Counted from the first letter of the stretch, positions 23,288 through 34,908 are shown. The stretch is DNA of 64,000 nucleotides from Serilophus lunatus (GCA_013399895.1 VXBA01001682.1:62460-126459), one strand, 5' to 3'. The notes: a model not told the origin generated them from the letters alone. Translations and numbers: made by a program.

Positions 23288-25605
23288 CTATCCATACTTG
23301 CTGCAAGCATGCTGATGGCTATAAAGGCCAATGTGGGATAGCCAAGTCCAGTTGCAAAATGCACAGTGGAAAGTCTGTGGCAAGGCACGGTTCTTTCTGT
23401 GTTATCTTTTCTCCTCGAGACTGATTATATTTGCATTATCAAAGGAAGCAGCAGCGTTATGGATGGTGTGTCTCCATGTCTCTTGACTTGAGGCCAGGGT
23501 GGACCACTGATGGCAGTCAATATGACCAACACTGAGGTGTTGTTTCAGGGATTCCTTGTATCTCCTCTTTGGGACTCCTCTGTTAACAGCAGCCAGTGGC
23601 AAGTTCACGATAGAGTAATCTTAGGGAGGTGGTGATCCTCCATTCTGGAAACATGCCCTGCCCAGTGCAGCTGCGTCCTCAGCAGCATGGCCTCAATACT
23701 GGTGACCCCTGCCTGTGCAAGGACAGTAACATTAGTCACGTAGTCAGTCCAGTGGATGTTTAAGATTGCACAGAGGCAGTGCTGATGGAAACATTCTAGG
23801 AGTCGCAGGTGATGGCAGTAGACAACCCATGATTCAGACCCATATAAAAGAGTAGACAGTACAATGGCCCTGTAGACACTAATCTTTGTACTTTTCTTCA
23901 AATGTTTATTGCACCAGACTCTTTTATGGAGTTGTCCAAAGGCTCTGTATGCCTTTGCTAACCTGTTGTCTATCTCTTTTTCAATCTTACCATCCGAGGA
24001 AATGATACTTCCTAGATAGTTAAACTGGTGGACTGACTGAAGCTCTGATTTGCCTATGATGATGAGAGGATGATGGAAGATTTCCTGAGGTGCAGGTTGG
24101 TAAAGATCTTCTATCTTTTTCAAGCTGACTTGTACCTCAAAAAGCTCCGCAGCCTCTGCAAAGCAGGATGTTAAGCTGCTTCTGTGTGACCAACGACGGC
24201 GGCATCCTCACCAAAAAGCAGCTCGCGGACAAGGTGATGTAGAGTCTTAGTGTAGGCCTTCAGTTGCCTTAGGTTGAATAGGCTCCCATCGGTAAAATAC
24301 CAGATGTAAATGCCATTATATTCATCAAGGTCTGCTGTGGCCCTTTGGAACTTCATGCTGAAGATTTTGAATAGAGTTGGTGCGAGAACGCAACCTTGTT
24401 TCACACCATTGGTTGTTGGGAAGGGCTCAGAGAGTGCATCAGCATATCTGACTTGGCCACTGTGATCCTCATGTAACAGGATAATCATTTTGAGGAATTT
24501 GGGAGGACAACCTAATCGTTCTGAGATCTTCCACAGGCCTTTTCTGTTTACAGTGTCAAATGCTTTGGTGAGATCAACGGAAGTTACATAGAGTCCTTTG
24601 TTCTTTTCCCTACACTTCTCTTGCAGTTGTCTGAGAACAAATACAATGTCTGTGGTGCTCCCATTGGTGCTGAAGCCACATTGACTTTCAGGTAGGAGTT
24701 GTTCTGAGAGAGCCTGTGATAGTCTGTTCAAGAGTATTCTTGTGAGGATTTTACCAGCAGTAGAGAGCAAAGTAATACTTCTGTAATTTGAGCAGTCTGA
24801 TTTTTCACCTTTCTTCTTGTACAGGGTGATGACAACTGCATCATGGAGATCTGGTGATTGTTTGCCTTTTTCCCAGCAACGCACAATGAGCTCATGAAAT
24901 TTAGCATGGAGTGCTTGGCCTCCATGCTTCCAGATTTCAGGCAAGATTCCATCAATCTCAGCTGCCTTGTCAGTTTTTATCTGCCGTATGTCCTTAAGAG
25001 TCTCTCCCATAGCAGGAGCTGTATCAAATTTGTTTTTCATTGGTTGTTGTGTAATGTGCTGAATTGCTGAGCCTTGGACTACATGGTTGGCAAATGTTTG
25101 CCAACCATGTTTGGAAATGTTCAGACCGTTGATTCAGGATGGAGGTTTTATCTGTAAGAAGCATTTGGCCATCTGTGATTAGTAGTTGGCTTGGAACGTC
25201 GTGTGTGAGTCCGTTCACTGCTGTTAGAGCCTCATAGAATCCTCTGCGGTCATCCAAATCTGTGCACAGCTGAGTCTTTTCTGCTAGGTCTATCCACCAC
25301 TTATTCTGGATGTCTCGAAGTTTCTGTTGGAGCTTGCTACATGCAACACGAAAGGCTGCTTTTCTTACATGGCAAGATGGCTAAGCGAGGTGTGCTTGCT
25401 GAGCAGTTCTCTTCTTTGACAACAAATCCTGGATCTCTTGATTGTTTTCATCAAACCAGCCTTTGTTTTTCTTGGAGGAGAAACCTAAGGATTCTTCAGA
25501 AGACTGGAGGATGCTATATTTAATATGTTACCAAAGTGCTTCAGGAGAGGGATCTATGGGATGCTCTTCCAGTCTAGCTTGAAGGTTTACCTGGAAGCTG
25601 TTTCT
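23288..25605 (-). pseudogene. RTE reverse-transcriptase reading frame, inactive
   Basis: The frame can be followed in four pieces: about 25605-25035, 25040-24171, 24170-23606 and 23605-23288. The catalytic box is F-G-E-D (24204-24215) where the family has F-A-D-D, so the first metal-binding aspartate is glutamate. With three frameshifts and three stops the protein cannot be made. The last piece keeps the family's ending: after a TAA at 23402 the same frame continues to Cys-x2-Cys ... His-x3-Cys (23291-23365) and stops at TAG (23288-23290). That C-terminal zinc-finger-like motif supports the frame assignment and shows the 3' end of the coding region is present. Confidence 0.85.
25081..25110. 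repeat. Near-perfect palindrome, 14-bp arms with 2-bp centre
   Basis: ACATGGTTGGCAAA, then TG, then TTTGCCAACCATGT. The arms are exact reverse complements. It lies inside the RTE pseudogene where the protein departs from the family (after the EHFQT motif), so it probably arose in this copy. Confidence 0.95.
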
Positions 25606-25612
25606 CACTGTA

Positions 25613-27165
25613 GCTGTTTGAAGACTGTTATATATACGTACATATTTGAGAATTTTAAGAGTTTACAAGATTTAAATGTGACTGTCTGAAACAGCTTCTT
25701 CTCTGTACAAGGTGTAATATTGAAAAACAATAATCCATGCTGATGGTATCTTGCCTTTGAAGTTTCCTGACACATTGAAAAGAGAATATTTTTACTGCTG
25801 GCCACTTTGAAGTGACAGCTGGGTAAAGTCTTTGTGAACACTGAAGATAACTTTCCATATGGCAAGAATTCCTAACATTATTTGGTGATTACCTGTGTAT
25901 GCGCATTAAAACCCAGAGCTGTACAACCTTGTCTACTTAGGAATTCTGTTGTAATTTATCTGCAATATGTTACTCATAAAAAGTACCCAAGACTTACCTA
26001 TTGAATTCAGACATAGATTTTGGTCACCAAAGATAGAATATTTATGTATCTAGATCTTCTGCCCAACCACCCTCTGTCCTGTTCCCCCATTCTCTTTCAG
26101 AAATGGGATGAAAAAATAAAATTATACAGATGCAAATAAAAGTTAATTTTTTGGTCAAACTATTCAGTCAGTGTTTCCACAATTTCTTTGTTTTCTGCTT
26201 CACTGAAGCTCTCTAGCACAGGATTACTTGTGTCAAATTTACCAGCTGAAGTTCCACATTTCCCACCTTCTTTCAGCCACTTTCCTTTGATGATTCTAAA
26301 TACCTATATTAGATAGGCTAAATCAAGTTCTAGATTTCCATTTTTCAGTATTTTTTAACAATGGTCGATTGAAGTGATATGAGTATCTATCTCTAAAGAC
26401 ATAATATTTCATCAGGATGTGGCTTTTTATCATTGTCTGTTACTGTCTTATAGTAGGTTACAATACTAAGTAATATCTTTTTTAAAAAACAAAAATAACA
26501 ATGTCTGATAAATAAATCAGCATCAAGGTGTCAATATTTTGGAAATGCAACTGAACATTGATGGATTTAAATACTTACAATTTCTTTCAAAATAATTAGA
26601 ACTTTATATTTCGACTGGAAACGTTTCAGAAATATGACAGAACATTAAATATTAATTGGCAAATGTTTTTCAAAGATTGAGAGAAAGCACTTTTTTCATA
26701 TATAATATCTAGAAATGTCAACGCTACGTTGTCAAGTATGGAAATTTCCCCAATCCTACCATCTTCAACTAATTCCTTCCTATTCTTTCCCTGCTAAAAG
26801 AATAAAAACCTGTCTAAAAATTCTTTCTTCTTTTCATGAGGGTTCACTGAAAAGAACAAAGACCAAAAGTTTCCTTTTCAAATTGCATTCAACACACTGC
26901 AGAAAGCTTTTGAACACAATGTACTTAATTAGCTTGTATCTAATCTCATTCTATGCCAAATCCTGTACTTAAAATCATGGTTTTATAATTTTTTTGTTTC
27001 ACAGGAAGTAGAATGTTTTGGACATTAAGGAAACTGAAGAAAAAGGACACAGATATTCTGCCTAATGAAAATATTTATGCAGCAGAAGTCGTATTTTCTA
27101 TTTCAGCCTTTTCACTCTTCATTATTCAAACACCAATGGGTTCTTTTTACTAAAGCTAACATTGC
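25613..27165. other. AT-rich sequence, no gene
   Basis: No recognised element or exon. The upstream limit of the RTE copy is judged only from loss of similarity. Confidence 0.5.
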
Positions 27166-27222
27166 AATTCTTAGAACCACAGAAAGCCTTTGGTTGGAGG
27201 GATCTTTGAAGGTCATCTAATA
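27166..27222 (-). mobile_element. CR1 LINE 3'-terminal fragment
   Basis: TTCTTAGAACCACAGAAAGC followed by TTGGTTGGAGGGATC and TTTGAAGGTCATCTAA matches the reverse complement of the avian CR1 terminus (usually AATCATAGAATGG, then GGTTGGAAGGGACCT, then GGTCATCTAG). Only the terminus is clear; the sequence after 27222 may be a diverged continuation. Confidence 0.65.
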
Positions 27223-29040
27223 AGTACAAAGTTTGGCAGCCCACTTAAAACCAGATTAAGCAGCTTTTAAGCAGGATAATCATCTGGTATCTGCAATGAC
27301 ATTCAGATGGTCCGATCTTAAAGTGCAAGTCTCAGATCAGCCAGGTACTTCTAAAATATTTCAACAAAGCATATTTTTCATCATTGGTTATGAAAAAAAG
27401 GCTGAAAATTACTGATGTAGAGATATAGACACATTCTAGTATCTAATGTTAGACATCACAAAACATAATCTTCATCCATCAGGGTATTTTCTAGAGTGCT
27501 TCTGTACACCAAGTTTTGCCTAATCCTTAAAATCTGTCAGCCAACTGAGGCTCATTTTGAGCCTTAAAGGATGCTCAACACTTAGGCATTGGCTTCCGTT
27601 CTGATCAGGAGGTCTCTAAGCTTTGACATAATTCACTGATGTTTAAACCCACAAAACAATTTCTACTTTAATGCTTTAAAAGTGCTGGAACTGGACAACT
27701 TCCAGTGTGGGTATAGATCACTGAAAGGAATACAAGAAAAAGTGTCAGGGTAATTTCAGTTGGATCTTCTTGAGGAAAAGGAAATTATCACATTCAGTGA
27801 AAATATATACAATATTGCTTGAAAATTAGAATGCATGTTTTCTTTTAATTGAAAAGGTTTTTATTAATATCTCAGTGAAGTTTATAAAATATCTAGACTA
27901 GATCTAGACTTTCTTAACTCTGACATTGATCACGAATCACTAAATGAAAAAATATAAGTAAAAAATTTAATGGGATAAAACCCAGTAACCGAGTCCCTAT
28001 TGCTCACATAGAGCTATGCAGTAGTGTCTGACAACCAAACATTTTCCAATCCTCTGCATTGCTCTGACTGGTCCATAAGCTAAGCTCTGCTTTTGGCAAG
28101 TTTATATACTATAGCCTATCTTTTTTTTCTGAGAGCTTACTGTTACAGGGGAAAATGAGAGACCTGTCGCACAGAATGGAAGCTTGACTGAAACAGCTAA
28201 TTTGTACTCATGATGTACATAGAATTAATTATGGAAAACCAAAATTTATAGTGTTTTCTGTGCCTATTTCATCCCAATCCTTACGCTTTCACTGACACAA
28301 AAAGCAACACCTTTCTTTCGCCTTTTTTTTCTGGAAAGCTTTCCAGCTTTCATAATATTGTCTTCCTTGTTATCAAAACAGGAATTGAACATATGCAAAT
28401 ACAGAAAACATATGCTGCCATCTGTATAGCACTACATGGTCTATGTTATAGTCATAGGTTTTGTTAGAAATCTAGTATCATCTGTAAGGAAACTCAGGTA
28501 TATACACATACAGTGACCGAGATGCAATGAAGAAAACCTAACCGAAAAGGAAAAAAGGATTTTTCTTCCTCTAGTTAGGATGCCTACTTTCTCTGTTTTC
28601 TTTCTGTAATGACATTGTTTGTTTACTGGCACAGCTCTTGACTCTTTACAAAGGATATTGGAGTAGCAGGAGTCATCTTAAATAAGCAGAGAACACATCT
28701 TTTCTTCATGTCTCATGAATTCATCAGTTGAAATGACAATCCCTTTTAAAAGACAATATACAGAAATCAAGAAAATTTAGAGGTCATCAGCTAAGCTCAG
28801 GAAAACAGATCACATCAGAAAGCACACTTATCCATATATCCAGGATTTTTTTGTTCCTCATTTTGCGTGTTGGCAGTATTCAAAAAAAATCAATATGAGT
28901 AACCACAAGCAAAGTTACTTTTTTAGTACTCTTTCCAGTTTTCCTTCTTCATTCTACTTCTAAGCCATGTAACTGGGAGACTAAAAAGCCCATTAATACT
29001 GCATGCAGTGGCTACCACTGCTTGGTCTTTTTAGGACCCT
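27223..29040. other. AT-rich sequence, no gene
   Basis: No recognised element. A perfect 16-bp palindrome (CTGGAAAGCTTTCCAG) occurs at 28331-28346. Confidence 0.5.
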
Positions 29041-29927
29041 TGTGGTATAGAAATGGCATTTTCCAATTTAGTGTACTCAATACCACTCCAAATCATGTGA
29101 TATTTGCTCCCTCCCTCTCCTATCTCTTCTCCCCCTGCAGTGGAGAAGAGAGAAGGAGGAACTGGAGACACAGAAGATAAATATCATAGGTTGAGAGGAG
29201 AATAATTTACTGGAAACAACAATGAGAGAAGATAATAAACAATTTAAGGGACAATATTATGCAGAAGATTTGTTTGAGAAGAGAAAAAGGGCTTTTGCTT
29301 AAGGAGGTTGTGCTACTAGGAGAAGCCTGGTGTGGGAGAAAATTCTTTCCCATGAGTAAATTTATATATATTTTTCTGTCTGCCTGTCTGAGAAGTTAAT
29401 TACTCTGTTGCAAGAAGAGATAAACTTCTCACAGACATGACTGAGACCCCTGCTACGGACAAGGAGACTGTAAAGCAATGGGGGAGAGTACAGCTTTGGA
29501 ATTAAGCATATGCAAAAGGTATTGATCTAAAATCACCCAGGGAACAGGCTCTCTGCACTCCTTTCACTCACTGTGATTTTTGCAGTAAATTTTAGGGTTT
29601 TCAGCTTTGGAATAAACTTTTCCTTAATAAACTTAGCCAATGCTCTGGAGTACCCATGTGTATATCAATTCATATAAACTGTAACAGCAACAATATTAAT
29701 AACAAAAGTATATAAATGAGGTGAGTGATTCATACGCAAATGCTCAACACTATAATCACAGGGAGCCTGACAATACCTCACCTGTGCCATGCTACCTAGA
29801 TGTGGAAAGACTTCCTTCCCCCTGCCCCTGGCAGTGAGGTGAAGTGGTATAAAATAACCTCTGGGTCCTATCCAGGCTCCCTCCTGACTATTGCAAAAAT
29901 TAACCCTGTCCTGCCAGAACCAGGACA
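29041..29927 (-). mobile_element. Solo LTR of the second avian type, interrupted by an insertion
   Basis: On the minus strand it begins TGTCCTGGTTCTGGCAGGAC at 29927 and is clearly related to 17741-18161 at both ends: TGTGGTATAGAAATGG against TGTGGTTTAGGAATGG on the left, and AACCTCTGGGTCCT with TGCAAAAATTAA on the right. In the middle about 430 bp are absent from the shorter relative. The shared context AACAATTTACTGGAAACAAC lies to the left and GTAACAGCAACAATATTAAT to the right of the extra segment. No flanking target-site duplication was found for the whole LTR. Confidence 0.7.
29241..29673 (+). mobile_element. Insertion nested in the LTR, possibly another LTR
   Basis: The segment is flanked by ATAAAC on both sides (29235-29240 and 29674-29679), a 6-bp repeat of the length produced by ERVK-type integration. 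Near its right end it has two AATAAA signals (GGAATAAACTTTTCC and TTAATAAACTTAGCC), as in the R region of an LTR read on the plus strand. Against this, the ends given by the 6-bp repeat are not TG and CA. An alternative start is TGTTTGAG at 29271 with an end at about 29667. The left part (29241-29270) also resembles the host LTR, so the exact limits are unsure. Confidence 0.45.
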
Positions 29928-31942
29928 AGGAATAAGTGTATTTCTTGAGTGCATGTAAAGAAAGTTTGATAAATGTGTCATATTATTAAAGAGAAAATAA
30001 ATTATTTAAAATATTTACTGTGACATATAATAGAGGAATTCTTAGGGCTAGTCATGGATAATTTATGCATTAATGAGAGTGGTTATAAACCAGAAGTTCC
30101 TAGAACAAGAAGATACTGCTGTAGTGTGATTCCATCAATATAATAGGATCCTAAATAATTTAAAATCATGGAGATAAGAATTTTATTCAAGCTAAAACAA
30201 CGTGCAATACCTAAAGGGCCCACCATCTTCTTTTCAATGCAAGAATATTGACTGATACTCAATCCAGATGAAGTAAACATCTCATCTAAATTAATATCCC
30301 TTTTACATATTTCAGTGAATATGCAGCAAATGAAAAAATCCTGTATAACTATGCACATTCAGGAAATATATATTTTATATAGAATATTGGTTTTTTTCAA
30401 AACCAACTTCTCTATCCTTTAATTGTCAAGTTAGCTTTCATCAGGGAATACTCTGATGGGACATACTATTTTTATCTATATATTTTTCTTACTTCAAGTT
30501 GCTGGCTAGTTTTACTGGTAATTATGTTTCCTGATAATGGATATTTCTCAGCTTGTTTTCTGTGTTTAATTCATCACCTGAAGTAACATAGTTTACATAA
30601 TAATACACTTCATCTATTTATTGAATAATATTTGCACAAAGTACCTCTGTAGGCTAAATAAAAAAAATACTGAGCAGGATAGAACTTTGTATTAGGCTTT
30701 ATATGTGTTTGACATTTGTCCAATACATTGATTCAGTAAAAAAAATAGTTATGAAACCACAAACAGATTTTCCATCCAAAATTACATTTCCATACCCACC
30801 ACTTTTGTGCATTTGTATCATAATACATTGCACAAACAGAAATATGCTCATAAAAACTACTAATTAAAGCAATAAACAAAGGTAATGGTAAACTTTTAAA
30901 AACATTAATTTAGAAGGTTTTCTTAAAAACCCCTCAAAATCTTAAAAGAGAACAAAACCAGATAAAATGCCTTTTCTGGTCTCTTTCTATCTTCACTTGC
31001 ACTTCGTACCACAATTGACTTCACAATATATCAATAAATGGTAACTTATTTATAACCATTGTATTTGTTGGAAACATATGTTGGAATATTTATATCAAAT
31101 ATATCTATAAAATGTAAAAATATATTGTAAGATATATATTGGAATGTCTTACCTCTCATATTGATTTTTTGAACTATTCTTTCTACCTTATTTATAGCTT
31201 TGTCAGTATGTTCTTTTAAAGTATTGGCTATTTCATTTTCAATCATACTTACAGAAGTACCTTTATTGCTTTTCTAAAGCTAGTCATTCCTCCATTGAGT
31301 TCTTTCTTTATTTGTTTCAGTACTTTTGTGTCATATTGCAACATATGCATAGCTAATGTCCTCTGTCTCCATTTATATCACCTTCATTGCAGATGGTGAT
31401 GTGAAATCAGATCTGAAGAGCAAAAGAAAAATGCAATTTATAGACTGTGTTACCTAAAGAACAGATGTTTAAATTTAAATTATAAATATTATACATATAT
31501 ATAAAGTCTTAATATAGTATACAAACTTCATAATGGATAACTAATTTACAATGAGGTCTATAAATGGGGAAATAATTCTAACATAATTTACAGACTACTT
31601 TTAAAACAAGGTATGAAGACAATTTTCCTATCCTAGAAGAAGGAGATTGATAACTTATATTTATATACAGTATTGAATTTATATCAGTATTTTTGCAACG
31701 TTTTGTCATTAATGTACTCTTATGCTAATTTCTGTCATAACATGATTGTTTATATATAATCTTCAGTATTAAAATATATCATAAACTCATTTGCACAACA
31801 TTATGAGACAATGTTTTATTATTCTTGCAGTTAAGAATATAAATTAGTTGTGAATTAATGTATACCTTAATTTGATATTTTAATCCTTATTATATAGTTA
31901 AAACACAGTATGTTGAGTAAGCAATATTTTCTGAGTATTTTA
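29928..31942. other. AT-rich sequence, no gene
   Basis: Nothing recognised apart from short runs of A, T and TA. Confidence 0.55.
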
Positions 31943-31947
31943 ATTAT
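31943..31947. repeat. Target-site duplication ATTAT, left copy
   Basis: It directly precedes the TG that opens the LTR and is repeated exactly at 33506-33510. Confidence 0.85.
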
Positions 31948-33505
31948 TGTAGGGGTTTGAAAGGAGAGGGGGGTACAGGGGGTTTCTGGGGGTTACTTAG
32001 AGGGAGGGGGAGGGAAGGGATTCCCCGTTTTTGGTATAAACCCTGTTTTGTTTTTTCTCAGTTTTTTCTCCCCTCGCTTCCTTCCCCAACTCAACGCTGG
32101 CTCTCCCCATGGACACAGTTTAACTCCAGCATGGCCCTGGCGCGGGGTATGCGGGACCAGGGCGGGACCCAGAGCCTGTAGTGCCTGGAGTGGGGCCAGG
32201 AGCCACGGTGGACGGGACCGGGGCGGGACCTGGAGCCTGCAGTGCCCGGAGCGGGGCCGGCTCCTGGGAGCCCGCGGTGCCGGTGCAGGGCTGCAGTGTG
32301 GGCTTCACAGCCCCCCTCCCCACGCGGTGCCTGTGGGCGGGGGGGCTCGGCGCGCAGCCCCAGCCCAGCCATGGGGGCGACAGCGGGGCTGAGGGGGGAG
32401 GAGCTTGGCTGGCCCCGCCAGTGCGGTCCCAGCAGCCACGCTGTTGCAGGTCAGGTCCTTTGCCTGGAGCTGTCCCAGTGCCGGGGAGTGGAGGCACTGC
32501 GTGTTTTCCTTCCTCTCCCTCGGGCAGTTGCCTGCTTCCTGGGGGCCGGCAGTGGCTCTGCCCGCCCCCGCACCGCTGTGGGGGTGCCCTGGTGGTGGCG
32601 CCGGTCCCATGCTCCCACGAGGAAAAACCAGCAAGAAGCCTGCGGTGCCAGTGGCCCCGGGAACAGCCCCTACTTGGCAGGACGGGGGCAGTCACTGCCT
32701 GGGCAGCTCCTGTGGCCCCAGTCGGCCCTGGACACCCCTTTTGTGGGTCTCCGGTGTCAGCGGGCGTCCTGGGAGGAGGCAGCCATCCTGCGGCTGGTAA
32801 AAATTGGTGCCGGGAAGCCATAGGCTCACAGATTTTGGCGGGAACCACCATTTTGTTGGAGCCGGGAACCTCCAAGGGGGAGGTGGAGCCCAGACCGCTG
32901 GCCAATCCAAAGCGGCAAAACCAGGAAGAGGACTGCGGGATTCACACGGGACTTGGAAAGCTTAAAAGCCCAAAGCAACGGCAGTTCACTCTCTTTGGTT
33001 TCCTGCGAAGCTGGAGAGCAGCAGCACGGCTTCTCTCCTTGGACTCCCAGGCCTTGTGGCTTGACTCAGCCCACTCCCATTGGCATTGGAGCCAAGCCAG
33101 CACAACTACAGGCTGAAAGCTTCCCCAAAATAACATCTCGGGTTGGGGGGAGGACTTTTCACTGTGTTGTGTTTTCCAGAGACTTCAAGGTCTGGGAGTT
33201 GGCTTCCACCAGAGAGAGGGAGAGAGAACAGGAAACGACTTTCCCTTCCCACTGCTTCTCTGTGGCCAGTTTGGCTGGCCTTTGAAAGCAGTTCCCTTAT
33301 TCCTTTTTTTTTCTTTCCTTTTTCCCTTTTGTGTGGTTTTTGTCGGGCATTTTTCTGTGTTAAGTCTGGAGTTCCCTTGAACTGGTTTTTTTCCCCTCTT
33401 TGGTCGAGCTCTAGACAAAGTGTTTCTCTGTTGTTAATTCTGTTCATTTTTCTTGTCACTATTGAGAGTGCCCCCTAATTAATACAGTGGTACTAAACCA
33501 CCACA
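31948..33505 (+). mobile_element. Solo LTR, long GC-rich ERVL-like family, complete
   Basis: It opens TGTAGGGGTTTGAAAGG and closes ACTAAACCACCACA, with ATTAT on both sides, so both ends are exact (1558 bp). The interior is strongly GC- and CpG-rich against AT-rich flanks. A TATA-like TTAAAAG lies at 32962-32968 in U3, followed by a pyrimidine-rich R-U5 and the motif GTGCCCCCTA near the end, comparable to GCACCCCCTAGCG in the copy at 47775-48955. It holds no gag, pol or env. The long open frames seen on both strands come from the lack of AT-rich stop codons. It is a single LTR left after recombination between the two LTRs of a provirus. Confidence 0.85.
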
Positions 33506-33510
33506 ATTAT
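33506..33510. repeat. Target-site duplication ATTAT, right copy
   Basis: An exact match to 31943-31947 that directly follows the terminal CA. Confidence 0.85.
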
Positions 33511-33660
33511 AAATTTTTTAATGAATTCGGTATCACACAATTAGTGATATATTTTATGATCATGTAGCCGTAGATTTTATGCTAATGTCTAAGTCTAAAA
33601 AACACATTAACGTTAAAATTTTTAATGCAACTTAAACTTGTTCTGAATTTTACTTTAGTG

Positions 33661-34224
33661 TAAGACATTCTTTTCATAATCAGCTTTAAAAGAAAGGAAT
33701 ATGAAAAAAAATAGCAGCAGGGAAACAGTTTATTACTTGGGGTTTAAAAATAGGGAAAAAGGGACAACTTATGGGGACTTAAAATTTATACAGAGAAACA
33801 CTCGACATGCAGAAAACAAAAAAAGGGGAAAAAGGGACAAAAACTGCTTTCCGAGCTAGGTGACTAGCTGAGAAAATAGGGGGAGGGGTAGGGAAGCTGT
33901 CTCTCTCCCTCCCTCTCTGATGGTGTCACTCTTGGCCCTCGAGGTTTTCTGCAAAACACAAAAAGAAGTGAAAAGCGACCCCCTCCCAGGACACCTTCGG
34001 GAAGTGGCTACTTGCTATCAAGCTGGATATCACTTCGGTGCCAAGAGGAATGGGTGGAATCATACCACGTGGTCTGAGACTCGGGAGGAGAGGAGCTATG
34101 TGCTTTGCCCCTAGACAGGAAGCTGAAGAGAAGGAAGGCTTCTGTGCTCAGCTTTTTAAGCCCTCCAAGTCTCACGCGAATCTTGCTGTCTTCTTCCTGG
34201 CCAAGCTGTCTCCTCATTGGCTAG
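33661..34224 (-). mobile_element. Part of a GC-rich LTR on the minus strand, cut by an assembly gap
   Basis: Read on the minus strand it has a TATA-like GGGCTTAAAAAGC (about 34155-34167), then about 420 bp later AATAAACTGTTTCCCTGCTG (the signal is 33729-33734). The second phrase closely matches AATAAACTGTTTGCTGTCG of the LTR at 47775-48955. The 5' part of U3 is missing in the gap at 34225. The 3' boundary is not sharp and no target-site duplication can be sought. It faces the LTR at 31948-33505 in inverted orientation. Confidence 0.65.
33729..33734 (-). terminator. LTR polyadenylation signal AATAAA
   Basis: TTTATT on the plus strand. It is followed on the minus strand by CTGTTTCCCTGCTGC, as in the related LTRs. 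Confidence 0.6.
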
Positions 34225-34908
34225 NNNNNNNNNNNNNNNNNNNNNNNNNNNNNNNNNNNNNNNNNNNNNNNNNNNNNNNNNNNNNNNNNNNNNNNNNNNN
34301 NNNNNNNNNNNNNNNNNNNNNNNNNNNNNNNNNNNNNNNNNNNNNNNNNNNNNNNNNNNNNNNNNNNNNNNNNNNNNNNNNNNNNNNNNNNNNNNNNNNN
34401 NNNNNNNNNNNNNNNNNNNNNNNNNNNNNNNNNNNNNNNNNNNNNNNNNNNNNNNNNNNNNNNNNNNNNNNNNNNNNNNNNNNNNNNNNNNNNNNNNNNN
34501 NNNNNNNNNNNNNNNNNNNNNNNNNNNNNNNNNNNNNNNNNNNNNNNNNNNNNNNNNNNNNNNNNNNNNNNNNNNNNNNNNNNNNNNNNNNNNNNNNNNN
34601 NNNNNNNNNNNNNNNNNNNNNNNNNNNNNNNNNNNNNNNNNNNNNNNNNNNNNNNNNNNNNNNNNNNNNNNNNNNNNNNNNNNNNNNNNNNNNNNNNNNN
34701 NNNNNNNNNNNNNNNNNNNNNNNNNNNNNNNNNNNNNNNNNNNNNNNNNNNNNNNNNNNNNNNNNNNNNNNNNNNNNNNNNNNNNNNNNNNNNNNNNNNN
34801 NNNNNNNNNNNNNNNNNNNNNNNNNNNNNNNNNNNNNNNNNNNNNNNNNNNNNNNNNNNNNNNNNNNNNNNNNNNNNNNNNNNNNNNNNNNNNNNNNNNN
34901 NNNNNNNN
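34225..34908. other. Assembly gap of 684 N
   Basis: The gap begins inside a GC-rich LTR and ends inside an (AAAAG)n array, so it likely hides the rest of the LTR and more of the satellite. Reading frames across it mean nothing. Confidence 0.98.

Larger units (their letters stand above)
23241..25612 (-). mobile_element. RTE-clade LINE, AviRTE-like, 5'-truncated and decayed
   Basis: In family members one protein carries an APE-type endonuclease and a reverse transcriptase. This copy has lost the endonuclease and starts in the linker region before the RT domain. It then runs through the RT blocks (YRSITLLSTAGKIL, SQCGF, VDLTKAFDTVNRKGLW, NGVKQGCVLAPTLF), the thumb-like region (YLGSIISSDGKIEKEIDNRL, LYGSESW) and a C-terminal zinc-finger-like end. 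The 3' end is put near GTGAAGCCTAGCCATG, a phrase typical of RTE tails. It is broken by in-frame stops at 25528, 25381 and 23402 and by frameshifts near 25035, 24170 and 23606. The RTE clade is clear. AviRTE is my best sub-group by resemblance. It is patchy among birds and known from filarial nematodes, which implies horizontal transfer. Confidence 0.85.

Noticed and set aside
28331..28346. 16-bp perfect palindrome CTGGAAAGCTTTCCAG
   Set aside because: Palindromes of this size arise by chance or local slippage, and nothing around it suggests a function.
32120..33116. Long open frames on both strands (up to about 310 codons) in GC-rich sequence
   Set aside because: They lie entirely inside the solo LTR at 31948-33505, overlap on both strands and in several frames, are low complexity (Gly, Pro, Ala, Arg) and match no retroviral or host protein I know. 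GC-rich DNA simply lacks stops.
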